Assembly: GCA_903789615.1 (NCBI GenBank)
Contig: CAIFEV010000003.1
Location: 124,001-188,000, forward strand
Length of the DNA: 64,000 bases
Direction of reading: 5' to 3'
DNA from: an uncultured Lachnospiraceae bacterium
Lineage (GTDB): Bacteria; Bacillota; Clostridia; Lachnospirales; Lachnospiraceae
Shown here: positions 49,926 through 58,829 of the stretch, piece after piece
Position numbering within the stretch: position 1 is the stretch's first letter
How the letters are laid out: each line of letters starts with the position of its first letter
Program-made: the position numbers and the translations under genes
The notes under the pieces: generated by a model
Told to the model about the DNA's origin: nothing
Seen by the model: the letters and a program-made list of their open reading frames with translations, nothing else
Databases searched by the model: none

Positions 49926-50079
49926 GACGTTTAAGCGGCAGCCGCAGGCAGTTTCTGCAATTTGTCCGTCTTTTCGTACAGTCGGGGCTTTTCTGCCCTG
50001 CATTTTCCGATAATCTTTTGGCGTATTTATCTGTCTGCCGCATGCATCTTCCGGCTTCGGAAAGGAAACACGGAAGACC

Positions 50080-51537
50080 ATGAACAGCAGATATCATCTC
50101 GATCAGACAAAAGCGCCGATCTATGAGGCGCTTGAAGAGTTCCGCAAGATGCGGATCGTTCCGTTTGACGTGCCGGGGCACAAGAGGGGGCGCGGCAATC
50201 CGGAGCTCACGGCGTGTCTCGGCGAAAAGTGCGTCGGTGTGGATGTGAACAGCATGAAGCCGCTGGACAATCTGTGCCATCCGGTCTCCGTCATAAAGGA
50301 GGCGGAGGACCTGGCGGCCGATGCGTTCGGGGCGGCGCACGCCTTTCTCATGGTGGGCGGAACCACAAGCGCTGTGCAGAGCATGATCCTTACGGTCTGC
50401 AAGCGGGGCGACGAGATCATCCTTCCCCGGAATGTGCACCGCAGCGTGATCAATGCGCTGGTTCTGTGCGGCGCGGTTCCGGTGTATGTGAACCCGGAGG
50501 TGAACGCGTCTCTTGGCATTTCACTCGGCATGAAGCGGGAGGCCGTGGCGAAGGCGATCCGGGAGCATCCGAACGCGGTGGCAGTTCTGGTGAACAACCC
50601 GACATACTACGGGATCTGTTCGGACCTGCGCGCGATCGTGAAGATGGCGCACGACGCGGGCATGTACTGTCTGGCGGACGAGGCACACGGCACGCACTTT
50701 TATTTCGGGGGCGGCCTGCCGGTGTCGGCGATGGAGGCCGGCGCGGACATGGCGGCCGTTTCAATGCACAAGAGCGGCGGGAGTCTGACGCAGAGCAGTC
50801 TGCTGCTGTGCGGTCCCGGGATTCAGGCAGGATACGCCAGACAGATCATCAACCTGACGCAGACAACTTCCGGAAGCTATCTGCTGATGGTGAGTCTGGA
50901 CATCAGCCGCCGCAATCTCGCGCTGCGGGGCCGGGACGTGTTCCACCGGGTTTCGGACATGGGGGAGTACGCGAGACAGGAGATCAACGCGGTGGGAGGA
51001 TACTACGCATTCGGCCGCGAACTGCGCGACGGCAACGCCGTGTTTGACTTCGACACGACCAAGCTCAGCGTCCACACGCTGGACATCGGGCTTGCCGGCA
51101 TTGAGGTGTACGATATTCTCCGGGACGAATACGATATTCAGATTGAGTTCGGCGACATCGGCAACATTCTCGCATATCTTTCCATGGGCGACAGACCGCA
51201 GGAGATGGAACGGCTGGTGAGCGCCCTGGCGGAAATCCGCCGGCGGTATCAGAAGGACCCGGCGGGACTTCTGACGCAGGAGTACGTGGAGCCGCAGGTG
51301 GTGATAAGCCCCCAGGAGGCGTTTTACGCACAGAAAGTCAGTCTTCCGCTGTCGGAGAGCACAGGGCGGGTTGCGAGTGAATTTGTCATGTGTTATCCGC
51401 CGGGAATTCCGCTTCTGGCGCCGGGTGAGCGGATCACGGAAGAGGTTCTGGAGCACATTCAGTATGCAAAGGAAAAGGGCGCAAGCATGACGGGGCCGGA
51501 GGATCCGGACATTGAGCGGATCAACGTGGTGCAGTAA
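50080..51537 (+). CDS. speA: Arginine decarboxylase-like (Orn/Lys/Arg decarboxylase family, fold I)
   Basis: A 485-residue PLP enzyme of the short Firmicutes Orn/Lys/Arg decarboxylase group, lacking the N-terminal wing domain of the enterobacterial enzymes. PFDVPGHKRGRGN near the N-terminus, GGTTSAVQSMILTVC, LADEAHGTHFYF and the PLP lysine in SMHKSGGSLTQSS are all present. Arginine is the likely substrate because an agmatinase-family gene lies in the same operon, but lysine or ornithine cannot be ruled out from motifs. It is the first gene after the structured leader. GGAAAGGAA lies upstream of the ATG. The following gene begins 19 bp downstream. Confidence 0.88.
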   Translation: MNSRYHLDQTKAPIYEALEEFRKMRIVPFDVPGHKRGRGNPELTACLGEKCVGVDVNSMKPLDNLCHPVSVIKEAEDLAADAFGAAHAFLMVGGTTSAVQSMILTVCKRGDEIILPRNVHRSVINALVLCGAVPVYVNPEVNASLGISLGMKREAVAKAIREHPNAVAVLVNNPTYYGICSDLRAIVKMAHDAGMYCLADEAHGTHFYFGGGLPVSAMEAGADMAAVSMHKSGGSLTQSSLLLCGPGIQAGYARQIINLTQTTSGSYLLMVSLDISRRNLALRGRDVFHRVSDMGEYARQEINAVGGYYAFGRELRDGNAVFDFDTTKLSVHTLDIGLAGIEVYDILRDEYDIQIEFGDIGNILAYLSMGDRPQEMERLVSALAEIRRRYQKDPAGLLTQEYVEPQVVISPQEAFYAQKVSLPLSESTGRVASEFVMCYPPGIPLLAPGERITEEVLEHIQYAKEKGASMTGPEDPDIERINVVQ

Positions 51538-51556
51538 CGGAAAGGAGAAGCGGGAT

Positions 51557-52411
51557 ATGGAGATGTGGTTCAGCGAGTATCACACGCCGGACGTCAAGCT
51601 GGCGATGCGGGTGAAGAAGCATCTGTACCAGAAACAGAGTGATTTTCAGCAGATCGATATTTTTGACACGCCGGAATTCGGGCGTGTCCTCACGCTTGAC
51701 GGCAACATCATGCTGACGGAGCGGGACGAGTTCATCTACGACGAGATGATCACACACGTCCCGATGGCCGTGCATCAGGGGATCCGGAACATTCTGGTCA
51801 TCGGTGCCGGAGACGGCGGCGTGGTGCGGGAGCTGACGCGCTATGACCGGGTGAAGAACATCGACCTGGTTGAGATGGACCCGCAGGTGCTGGAGGCATG
51901 CCGGATGTATCTGCCGGGCAATGCGTGCCGGCTGGATGACAGGCGCGTGCACATCTATTTTGAAAATGCGCTGAAGTTCATCCGGCGCAGTGAGGAGAAG
52001 TACGATCTTATCATCGTGGATTCAACCGATCCGTTCGGGCCGTCCGAAGGGCTGTTCACGAAGGAGTTTTACGGGAGCTGCTACAATGCCCTGAAGGAAG
52101 ACGGAATCATGGTCAACCAGCAGGGGAGTCCGTTCTACGAGGAGGATGCCCGGGCCATGCAGCGCTCGCACAAGAGGATCGCCAGCACCTTCCCCATCAG
52201 CAAGGTGTATCAGGCTCATATTCCGACATACGCGGCCGGGTACTGGCTCTTTGGCTTCGCGAGCAAGAAGTATCACCCGGTGGACGATTTTGACCCGGAG
52301 AGCTGGAAGGCGCTGAACCTGCACACCCGCTACTACACGACAAGGCTTCACGTGGGAGCGTTCTGGCTCCCGGCGTTCCTGGAGGAGATGCTGCAGGAGG
52401 TGGAGGAGTGA
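51557..52411 (+). CDS. speE: Spermidine synthase-like aminopropyltransferase
   Basis: A 284-residue aminopropyltransferase with the standard N-terminal beta domain (EMWFSEYHTPDVKLAMRVKKHLY) and Rossmann domain: DGNIMLTERDEFIYDEMITHV, VIGAGDGGVVRELTRY, LVEMDPQVLEACR, and the catalytic IIVDSTDPFGPSEGLF. It should transfer an aminopropyl group from decarboxylated S-adenosylmethionine to putrescine or a related amine. No speD is in the window, so the donor must be made elsewhere. AAAGGAGAAG precedes ATG 51557. The stop codon overlaps the agmatinase start as TGATG. Confidence 0.92.
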   Translation: MEMWFSEYHTPDVKLAMRVKKHLYQKQSDFQQIDIFDTPEFGRVLTLDGNIMLTERDEFIYDEMITHVPMAVHQGIRNILVIGAGDGGVVRELTRYDRVKNIDLVEMDPQVLEACRMYLPGNACRLDDRRVHIYFENALKFIRRSEEKYDLIIVDSTDPFGPSEGLFTKEFYGSCYNALKEDGIMVNQQGSPFYEEDARAMQRSHKRIASTFPISKVYQAHIPTYAAGYWLFGFASKKYHPVDDFDPESWKALNLHTRYYTTRLHVGAFWLPAFLEEMLQEVEE

Positions 52412-53295
52412 TGTTACATCCCAATGTGGAGACATTCATCGGCTGTGACAGCCGCTTTGAGGACGCAGACATCGTTCTCTTCGGGGCGCCGTTTGACTCG
52501 ACGACAAGCTACCGGCCGGGGGCCAGATTCGGTCCGCCCTCAATCCGGCACGAGAGCTTTGGACTGGAGACGTACAGCCCGTATCAGGACCGCGACCTCA
52601 CGGACATCCGTGTCTTTGACGCCGGAGACCTTGAGCTGTGCTTCGGAAACAGTCAGAAAGCGCTCGTATGCATCGAGGAGCGGGGGACGGAAATTCTGGC
52701 GGCGGGAAAGCTTCCGGTCATGACCGGCGGGGAGCATCTGGTGACGCTCGGGGCTTTCCGGGCTGCGTTCCGGAAATTTCCGGATATTCATGTTATCCAC
52801 TTCGACGCGCACTGCGATCTTAGAGACGAGTACCTCGGCGAGCCGTACAGTCACGCCTGCGTGCTGCGGCGCTGCCATGATCTGACCGGGGACGGGAGGA
52901 TCCACCAGTTCTGCATCCGCAGCGGGGACAGGAGCGAATTTGCCTTTGCCGCCGCCGGGCACACCGACCTGCACCCGTTCGGCTTTGAAGGTCTGGAAGA
53001 TACTGTGCATGAGCTTGCGGAAAGCCGCACACCGGTCTATCTCACGATCGACCTTGACTGCCTGGACCCGTCTGTATTCCCGGGGACCGGGACGCCGGAG
53101 GCCGGCGGTGTCACCTTTACGGCGCTTCTTCACGCGATCCGGCAGTGCGCCGCTCTTAATGTCGTGGCGGCAGACGTAAATGAACTGGCGCCGATGCTCG
53201 ACGCCTCCGGTGCTTCCACGGCCGTCGCGTGCAAAGTCGTGCGGGAGCTGCTGCTGGCACTGGCTCCGGAAGAGAAAAAGGCGGCCGGCATGTGA
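52411..53295 (+). CDS. speB: Agmatinase / ureohydrolase family
   Basis: A 294-residue ureohydrolase with both manganese motifs: MTGGEHLVTLG, HFDAHCDLRDEYLG and LTIDLDCLDPSVFPGTGTPEAGG, with the DVNELAP segment following. It should hydrolyse agmatine to putrescine and urea, or act on N1-aminopropylagmatine if the carboxyaminopropylagmatine route operates. ATG 52411 overlaps the SpeE stop and is preferred to GTG 52408; GGAGGTGGAGGAG supplies the binding site. Its operon position after arginine decarboxylase and SpeE fits polyamine synthesis. Confidence 0.92.
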   Translation: MLHPNVETFIGCDSRFEDADIVLFGAPFDSTTSYRPGARFGPPSIRHESFGLETYSPYQDRDLTDIRVFDAGDLELCFGNSQKALVCIEERGTEILAAGKLPVMTGGEHLVTLGAFRAAFRKFPDIHVIHFDAHCDLRDEYLGEPYSHACVLRRCHDLTGDGRIHQFCIRSGDRSEFAFAAAGHTDLHPFGFEGLEDTVHELAESRTPVYLTIDLDCLDPSVFPGTGTPEAGGVTFTALLHAIRQCAALNVVAADVNELAPMLDASGASTAVACKVVRELLLALAPEEKKAAGM

Positions 53296-53363
53296 CCGGA
53301 AGGGAATCCGGCGGGAACTGAAAATATACAATATAAATCAGAAATCAGAGAGGAGTACCCAAT

Positions 53364-54623
53364 ATGAGCAGAGTACTGGTTATCGGCTGCGGCGGTGTCG
53401 CGTCCGTGGCGATTCACAAGTGTGCGCAGGCAGATGATATCTTCACGGAACTGTGCATCGCGAGCCGCACAAAAGAGAAGTGTGACAGACTGGCAGGAGA
53501 GCTTTCCGGGAAGACGCGCACGAAGATCACGACGGCGCAGGTCGACGCGGATGATGTAAACCAGGTTATCGATCTGATCCGTTCCTACAAACCGGAGCTG
53601 GTTATGAACATCGCGCTTCCCTATCAGGATCTGACGATTATGGACGCGTGCCTGGCCTGCGGCGTGAATTACATGGATACGGCCAACTACGAGCCGGAGG
53701 ACACGGATGATCCGGCGTGGCGGGAGATTTACGAGAAGCGCTGCCGTGAGAAAGGCTTCTCTGCATATTTTGACTACAGCTGGCAGTGGGCATACAGAAA
53801 AAAGTTTGAGGATGCCGGCCTCACGGCGCTGCTGGGCTGCGGCTTTGACCCCGGGGTTACGCAGAGCTACTGCGCATATGCAAAGAAGCACGAATTTGAC
53901 ACGATTGACACCATCGATATCCTGGACTGCAACGGCGGTGACCACGGGTACGCATTTGCCACGAATTTCAATCCGGAGGTGAATCTGCGCGAGGTGTCGG
54001 CTCCCGGAAGCTACTGGGAGGACGGGCACTGGGTGGAAATCCCGGCCATGAGCATCAGGCGGGAGTACAATTTCGATGAGGTCGGACAGAAGGACATGTA
54101 CCTGCTGCACCACGAGGAGATCGAGTCGCTGGCGCAGAATATCCCGGAGGTAAAGCGCATCCGTTTCTTCATGACGTTCGGACAGAGTTATCTGGACCAC
54201 ATGCGCTGTCTGGAGGACGTCGGCATGCTTTCCACCACACCGGTGCTCTTTGAAGGGCATGAGATCGTGCCGATAAAGTTTCTGAAGGCGCTGCTGCCGG
54301 ATCCGTCCACGCTGGGGCCCCGTACGAAGGGCAAGACCAACATCGGCTGCATTTTCACCGGCAAAAAGGACGGGAAGGACAAAACCTACTATATTTATAA
54401 TGTCTGCGACCATCAGGCGTGCTGCCGCGAGGTGGGCAGCCAGGCGGTGTCCTACACAACCGGCGTTCCGGCCATGTGCGGCGCGCTGATGCTGCTCAGC
54501 GGCAAATGGAGCAAAACCGGCGTGCACACCGTTGAGGAATTCGATCCGGATCCGTTCCTTGCGGCGCTTGACCGGTACGGACTTCCGAAAAAAGAATCCC
54601 GCACGCCGGTGCTTGTGCCATGA
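53364..54623 (+). CDS. Carboxynorspermidine dehydrogenase-type (saccharopine dehydrogenase family)
   Basis: A 419-residue saccharopine-dehydrogenase-fold oxidoreductase with an N-terminal NADP-binding site (VLVIGCGGVASVAIHKCA) and central signatures ANYEPEDTDDPAWREIYEK, LLGCGFDPGVTQSYCAYA and DCNGGDHGYAFATNFNPEVNLREV. In this family carboxynorspermidine dehydrogenase reductively condenses aspartate semialdehyde with putrescine, diaminopropane or agmatine. Operon position just before the matching decarboxylase supports that role over lysine metabolism. AGAGAGGAG lies before the ATG. The last codons overlap the nspC start (ATGATG). Confidence 0.9.
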   Translation: MSRVLVIGCGGVASVAIHKCAQADDIFTELCIASRTKEKCDRLAGELSGKTRTKITTAQVDADDVNQVIDLIRSYKPELVMNIALPYQDLTIMDACLACGVNYMDTANYEPEDTDDPAWREIYEKRCREKGFSAYFDYSWQWAYRKKFEDAGLTALLGCGFDPGVTQSYCAYAKKHEFDTIDTIDILDCNGGDHGYAFATNFNPEVNLREVSAPGSYWEDGHWVEIPAMSIRREYNFDEVGQKDMYLLHHEEIESLAQNIPEVKRIRFFMTFGQSYLDHMRCLEDVGMLSTTPVLFEGHEIVPIKFLKALLPDPSTLGPRTKGKTNIGCIFTGKKDGKDKTYYIYNVCDHQACCREVGSQAVSYTTGVPAMCGALMLLSGKWSKTGVHTVEEFDPDPFLAALDRYGLPKKESRTPVLVP

Positions 54624-55837
54624 TGCGGCCTGTGCCAGGGGCCTGCGACACCCGTCCGCCGTTCTCATGCATCCCGAAAGGGGCGGCAGAGTTTCCGGAG
54701 GGCCTTGTGACGCCTGCCTTTATCATCGATGAGGCAGCTCTTGCGCGCAACGCGCACGTGCTGGGACAGCTCGCAAAAGAGACCGGATGCCGGGTGCTGC
54801 TCGCGCAGAAGGCATTTTCCAATTACGATTTTTATCCTGTCTTTGCAGACGCGCTTGCCGGCACGGAGGCGAGCGGCCTGTATGAGGCGAGACTCGGGCG
54901 CGAGACGCTCCCCGGGGCAGAGTGCCATGTGTTTAGTGCCGCGTACCGGGATGACGAGTTTGACGAGCTGCTCTCGTATGCAGACCACATCGTGTTCAAT
55001 TCCCCGGGACAGCTCGCCCGATTCGCAAAGAAAGCAAAAGCAGCGGGAAAGAGCATCGGGCTACGCATCAACCCGGAAAAGTCCACACAGGAAGAGCATG
55101 CGATTTATGATCCGTGTGCTCCGGGGAGCCGGCTGGGCACGACGAGAGCGCAGTGGGATGCACAGATGACACCGGAGCTCGTGAGCCTGCTTGACGGTCT
55201 GCATTTTCACACGCTCTGCGAGCAGGACGCCGGGCCGCTCGCCGTGACACTTGCGGCGGTGGAAGAGAAATTCGGGGATGTGCTTGCGCGGATGAAGTGG
55301 CTGAATTTCGGCGGCGGCCATCACATCACGAGGCCGGGGTATCACACCGGTATTCTGCGGGAATGCATCCGGAAAGCACAGGATGCCTGGGGCGTGAGTG
55401 TGTACCTGGAGCCGGGGGAGGCCTGGGCGCTTAACGCGGGGTACCTTGCGTGCCGGGTCCTTGACGTCACGGAAAACAGCGGCATACGGTCAGCCGTTCT
55501 TGACGCAAGTGCTGCCTGTCACATGCCGGACGTGCTGGAGATGCCGTACCGACCGCCTCTTTTTGGCGCCGGAGAACCGGGTGAAAAGGCATATACGTAC
55601 CGGCTCGCCGGACCGACATGCCTGGCAGGCGACGTGATCGGAGACTACAGTTTCGACAGAGAACTTGTTCCCGGCAGACTGCTTTTATTCGGGGACATGG
55701 CGATTTACACCACCTGTAAGACAAACACCTTCAACGGGATGCCGCTGCCGGCGATTTTCAGCCGGAAGACAGACGGTACTCTCGTGAAGGTGAAGACGTT
55801 CGGATATCAGGATTTTAAAGGCCGGCTCGGACGATGA
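54620..55837 (+). CDS. nspC: Carboxynorspermidine/carboxyspermidine decarboxylase
   Basis: A 405-residue fold-III (alanine-racemase-type) PLP decarboxylase. The PLP lysine is in VLLAQKAFSNYDFYP (about residue 62), the specificity region has the family segments GLYEARLG and LGTTRAQWDA, then FHTLCEQDAGPL, LNFGGGHHI, EPGEAWALNAGY and the CHMPDVLEMPYRP dimer-interface Cys. It decarboxylates carboxy(nor)spermidine, or carboxyaminopropylagmatine, to the triamine. The start overlaps the dehydrogenase stop, so both are translated together. It ends the operon, converging on the sortase gene with four bases between stops. Confidence 0.93.
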   Translation: MMRPVPGACDTRPPFSCIPKGAAEFPEGLVTPAFIIDEAALARNAHVLGQLAKETGCRVLLAQKAFSNYDFYPVFADALAGTEASGLYEARLGRETLPGAECHVFSAAYRDDEFDELLSYADHIVFNSPGQLARFAKKAKAAGKSIGLRINPEKSTQEEHAIYDPCAPGSRLGTTRAQWDAQMTPELVSLLDGLHFHTLCEQDAGPLAVTLAAVEEKFGDVLARMKWLNFGGGHHITRPGYHTGILRECIRKAQDAWGVSVYLEPGEAWALNAGYLACRVLDVTENSGIRSAVLDASAACHMPDVLEMPYRPPLFGAGEPGEKAYTYRLAGPTCLAGDVIGDYSFDRELVPGRLLLFGDMAIYTTCKTNTFNGMPLPAIFSRKTDGTLVKVKTFGYQDFKGRLGR

Positions 55838-55841
55838 AATT

Positions 55842-56690
55842 TCAGTCTGCCGTCCCGCCCGGCGTAAAAACAGAACCGCTGACCGTTTCGTTCCCCACGT
55901 CCCCGACATAGGACGCGAAGTGAATCATGCGCCGGCTGATGTCGTCGTACTGGCAGCAGGTGATGGACATGACCTGCGTGAGGTCTGATATGTCCGTATC
56001 AAAGGAATACATGCTGCGGGACTTCATCTCCTGCGCGAAGGAGCGCAGGCTCTCCACCGATGAGAAATTGAAGGTGAAACAGTCGGAGACAGGTTCTGTT
56101 GTCAGCAGGGAAAAAATCCGGTACTTGGACACCCGGTCGCCGTGATACAGATAGAATACGGCATTGTCCGGATCTGTTGCGAAGGATTCGCTCTCATAGT
56201 ATCGGATCAGGTTGTCAAAGACGCCGTAGCAGTTGTGACCGAAGATCATCACGTGGGATCCGCGAAGGCCCTCCGTCACCACGGACTCGATGAACGGTGT
56301 TCCGGAGTCGCTCGGTGTACCGTCCAGCTCTTTGTGAAGATACTCGTCGTCGTCCTTTCCCTGCGCGACGGGCTGCCGGATGTCAACAGACGGAATGTAC
56401 AGATATCCCTTGAAGTCCGGGCTGAGAGCTGCCGCCGCTTCTGCGTTAAACGAAAAGGGAAGAGAACCGTCTGCCGGGGCGCTGCTTTCAGGTACAGTAA
56501 GAACCGCGTCTGCGATTTTCTGATTGTACTCCTCCGTCCGGCGCCGCTGCATCCAGATGCCGGCGAGCTTATAAAGGGAGACGACGAGGACGATTACGGC
56601 CACAATAAAAACAAACAGACGGACAACACCTCTGCCTTTTGCGGCGGAGGTGTTTTTCCGTCTGTTATCTGAAACTCTGTGGCTTTTCAA
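55842..56690 (-). CDS. Class B sortase
   Basis: A 282-residue sortase: a basic N-terminus, one transmembrane segment (VVRLFVFIVAVIVLVVSLYKLAG, residues about 22-45), and an extracellular catalytic domain with the class B features SVDIRQPVAQGKDDDEYL, MIFGHNC (catalytic His) and VMSITCCQYDDISRRMIHFA (catalytic Cys and downstream Arg). It would attach surface proteins to the cell wall. The start is TTG 56690, eight bases after the fba stop, with GAGGCGG upstream. No LPxTG/NPQTN-type substrate is in the window, so its target is unknown. Confidence 0.88.
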   Translation of the reverse strand: MKSHRVSDNRRKNTSAAKGRGVVRLFVFIVAVIVLVVSLYKLAGIWMQRRRTEEYNQKIADAVLTVPESSAPADGSLPFSFNAEAAAALSPDFKGYLYIPSVDIRQPVAQGKDDDEYLHKELDGTPSDSGTPFIESVVTEGLRGSHVMIFGHNCYGVFDNLIRYYESESFATDPDNAVFYLYHGDRVSKYRIFSLLTTEPVSDCFTFNFSSVESLRSFAQEMKSRSMYSFDTDISDLTQVMSITCCQYDDISRRMIHFASYVGDVGNETVSGSVFTPGGTAD

Positions 56691-56698
56691 ACGCCGCC

Positions 56699-57562
56699 TC
56701 AGGCCTTGCCGTCAGAACCAAAGCACCGGATTCTGTCCTTGCAGGTCTCGATCATGGCGTTGTATCCCGGAAGCAGGAGCTTTCTCGGATCATACCCCTT
56801 GCCGATCTTGTCCTTGCCGGCCTCGATGTACTCTCTGGTCGCCTTGGCGAAGGAAAGCTGCAGCTCGGTGTTTACGTTAACCTTGGCAACGCCCATGGAG
56901 ATCGCTTTGCGGACCTGATCATCCGGAATCCCGGAACCGCCGTGAAGAACGAGCGGAATGTTGCCGGTCTTCGCGCGGACAGCCTCCAGAACGTCGAAGC
57001 GCAGGCCCGGCCAGTTCTCCGGATATACGCCGTGAATATTGCCGATGCCGGCAGCCAGCATTGTCACGCCCAGAGAAGCGATCTTTGCGCACTGATCCGG
57101 ATCCGCGCACTCGCCCATGCCGACAACGCCGTCTTCTTCGCCGCCGATGGCGCCTACCTCCGCCTCAACGGAGATGCCTTTTTCCTTCGCGATGGAGACC
57201 AGCTCGGTCGTCTTTGCGATGTTCTCATCGATCGGAAGACTGGAGCCGTCGAACATGATGGAAGAGAAGCCGGCTTCGATGCAGGCCTTTGCGCCGTCAT
57301 ATGTGCCGTGGTCCAGATGCAGGCACACCGGAACGGTGATGCCGAGCGAATCAACCATAGCTTTGACCATCGCGGAGACGGTCTTGAAGCCGGTCATGTA
57401 TTTGCCCGCACCCATGGATACGCCCAGGATGACAGGCGACTTCATTTCTTCACATGCGTTTAAGATTGCCTTCGTCCACTCAAGATTGTTGATGTTGAAC
57501 TGCGGAACACCGTAGTGCCCGTCTCTGGCTTTGATCAGCATTTCTTCAGCTGAAACCAACAT
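56699..57562 (-). CDS. fba: Fructose-1,6-bisphosphate aldolase, class II
   Basis: A 287-residue zinc aldolase of glycolysis. Motifs are GHYGVPQFNINNLEW, VPVCLHLDHGTYDGAKACIEAGFSSIMFDGS, EAEVGAIGGEEDGV, the metal-binding GIGNIHGVYP, and LVLHGGSGIPD. CAGGAGGG precedes the ATG. It is followed on the same strand by sortase B at eight bases, an unexpected operon partner. A TATAAT lies upstream on the minus strand (57614-57619) with a weak -35. Confidence 0.96.
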   Translation of the reverse strand: MLVSAEEMLIKARDGHYGVPQFNINNLEWTKAILNACEEMKSPVILGVSMGAGKYMTGFKTVSAMVKAMVDSLGITVPVCLHLDHGTYDGAKACIEAGFSSIMFDGSSLPIDENIAKTTELVSIAKEKGISVEAEVGAIGGEEDGVVGMGECADPDQCAKIASLGVTMLAAGIGNIHGVYPENWPGLRFDVLEAVRAKTGNIPLVLHGGSGIPDDQVRKAISMGVAKVNVNTELQLSFAKATREYIEAGKDKIGKGYDPRKLLLPGYNAMIETCKDRIRCFGSDGKA

Positions 57563-57743
57563 GGAAAATCCCTCCTGTATTTACCTGTTAAAAGCTAAAC
57601 AAGTTACAATCTGATTATACACACCTGCCCTGCAAATTGGAAGGGACAAGACAGGGCGTCTTCGATATAATAAGGATGACAGTGCGTGATGACACCTGTC
57701 TGTTTGGCGCCGGTGCGCAGACAGACGGGACGGAGGAAACGAA

Positions 57744-58829
57744 ATGGAGAAAATTCTTCGCTGCCCGAACTGCGGGGCGGCTCTTGAATATTCGGCAGAC
57801 CGCCAGATGCTTGCCTGCAGACAGTGCGGGACGCAGATGACGGTCGATGCTTACCGGCACTATGAACAGACACAGACCGGGGAGACGCAGCCGGAAGCAT
57901 CCCGGACAGAATCGCAGAAAACGGAGCAGGCGGATACGGACAGCCGCCAGCGCGGCACGATGGATATGAAGATCTATCACTGCTCTTCCTGCGGCGCGGT
58001 GCTGGAGACAGATCCGGACACCGTGGCCACCCGCTGCGCTTACTGCGGAAATCCGACCCTTATTTCAGACCGGATCGAGGGGCGGTACCGGCCGGATCTG
58101 ATCATTCCCTTTGCCATTTCAAAGGAAAAGGCGATGGAAAGCTACGAGCAATGGACCGGGAAGGGACCGCTGACGCCGCGGGAACTGAAGGCCAGAACCG
58201 TCACGGAGCGCATGACGGGCATATATGTGCCGTTCTGGCTCTATGACTATCACGCCGAGGGGCGGGTGACGGCCAATACCACGCGTACGAGAGTGATCCC
58301 GCGGCCGGACGGAGAGGATATTTATACGGATTATTTTCTGGCCGTGCGCGAGCTGAGTGCGGATTTCCGGGGGATCCCGGCCGATGCTGCCCGGAACATG
58401 GATGATACCCGGATGGACAGACTGGAGCCCTTTAATATGCAGGGTGTGAAGGAATTCGCTCCGGAATATCTGAGCGGGTACCTGGCGCAGCGCTATGATC
58501 AGACCGGAGAGGAGGTGAGCAGCCGGGCTCAGGAAAGAGCAAAGAGCTATATTCTTTCCATGGCCATGGGCACGATCGCCGGCTACAGCTCCGTGGTGCC
58601 GCTTGACAGTCGTGTTAATCTTTCTCTGCTCTCCCGCCGCTACGCGCTTTTTCCGGTGTGGATGATGAACTGCACATACAGGGGGAAGCCGTTCAGCTTC
58701 GTGATGAACGGGCAGACGGGCCGGATCGTGGCGGACCGGCCGGTTAGCGCAGGACGTGCCGCCGGTACAGGCGCCGTGGTTTTTGCCGGTGCCTTTGCCG
58801 CTCTGATGCTGGGAGGGATGCTGCTGTGA
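57744..58829 (+). CDS. Zinc-ribbon (TFIIB-type) membrane protein
   Basis: A 361-residue protein with two CxxC...CxxC zinc ribbons, RCPNCGAALEY...CRQCGT (residues about 6-30) and YHCSSCGAVLET...CAYCG (about 78-103). A central beta-rich region containing GIYVPFWLYDYHAEGR follows, and a C-terminal hydrophobic segment (VVFAGAFAALMLGGMLL). Such proteins are common in Firmicutes without an assigned function. The stop overlaps the start of the TPM-domain gene (GTGA), so the pair is coupled and may act together at the membrane. The Shine-Dalgarno is GGAGG with AAACGAA spacing. Confidence 0.8.
   Translation: MEKILRCPNCGAALEYSADRQMLACRQCGTQMTVDAYRHYEQTQTGETQPEASRTESQKTEQADTDSRQRGTMDMKIYHCSSCGAVLETDPDTVATRCAYCGNPTLISDRIEGRYRPDLIIPFAISKEKAMESYEQWTGKGPLTPRELKARTVTERMTGIYVPFWLYDYHAEGRVTANTTRTRVIPRPDGEDIYTDYFLAVRELSADFRGIPADAARNMDDTRMDRLEPFNMQGVKEFAPEYLSGYLAQRYDQTGEEVSSRAQERAKSYILSMAMGTIAGYSSVVPLDSRVNLSLLSRRYALFPVWMMNCTYRGKPFSFVMNGQTGRIVADRPVSAGRAAGTGAVVFAGAFAALMLGGMLL

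Noticed and set aside
49704-50079. T-box, lysine, SAM or guanidine riboswitch, or 6S, SRP, RNase P or tmRNA
   Set aside because: None of the conserved core sequences (for example GGGUGGNACC, or the SRP GGAAGCAGCC) is present, and the 5' and 3' ends are not complementary as in 6S RNA.
53130-54668. 512-residue antisense ORF over the carboxynorspermidine dehydrogenase
   Set aside because: Opposite a gene with a clear Rossmann motif and operon overlaps; no domain recognised.
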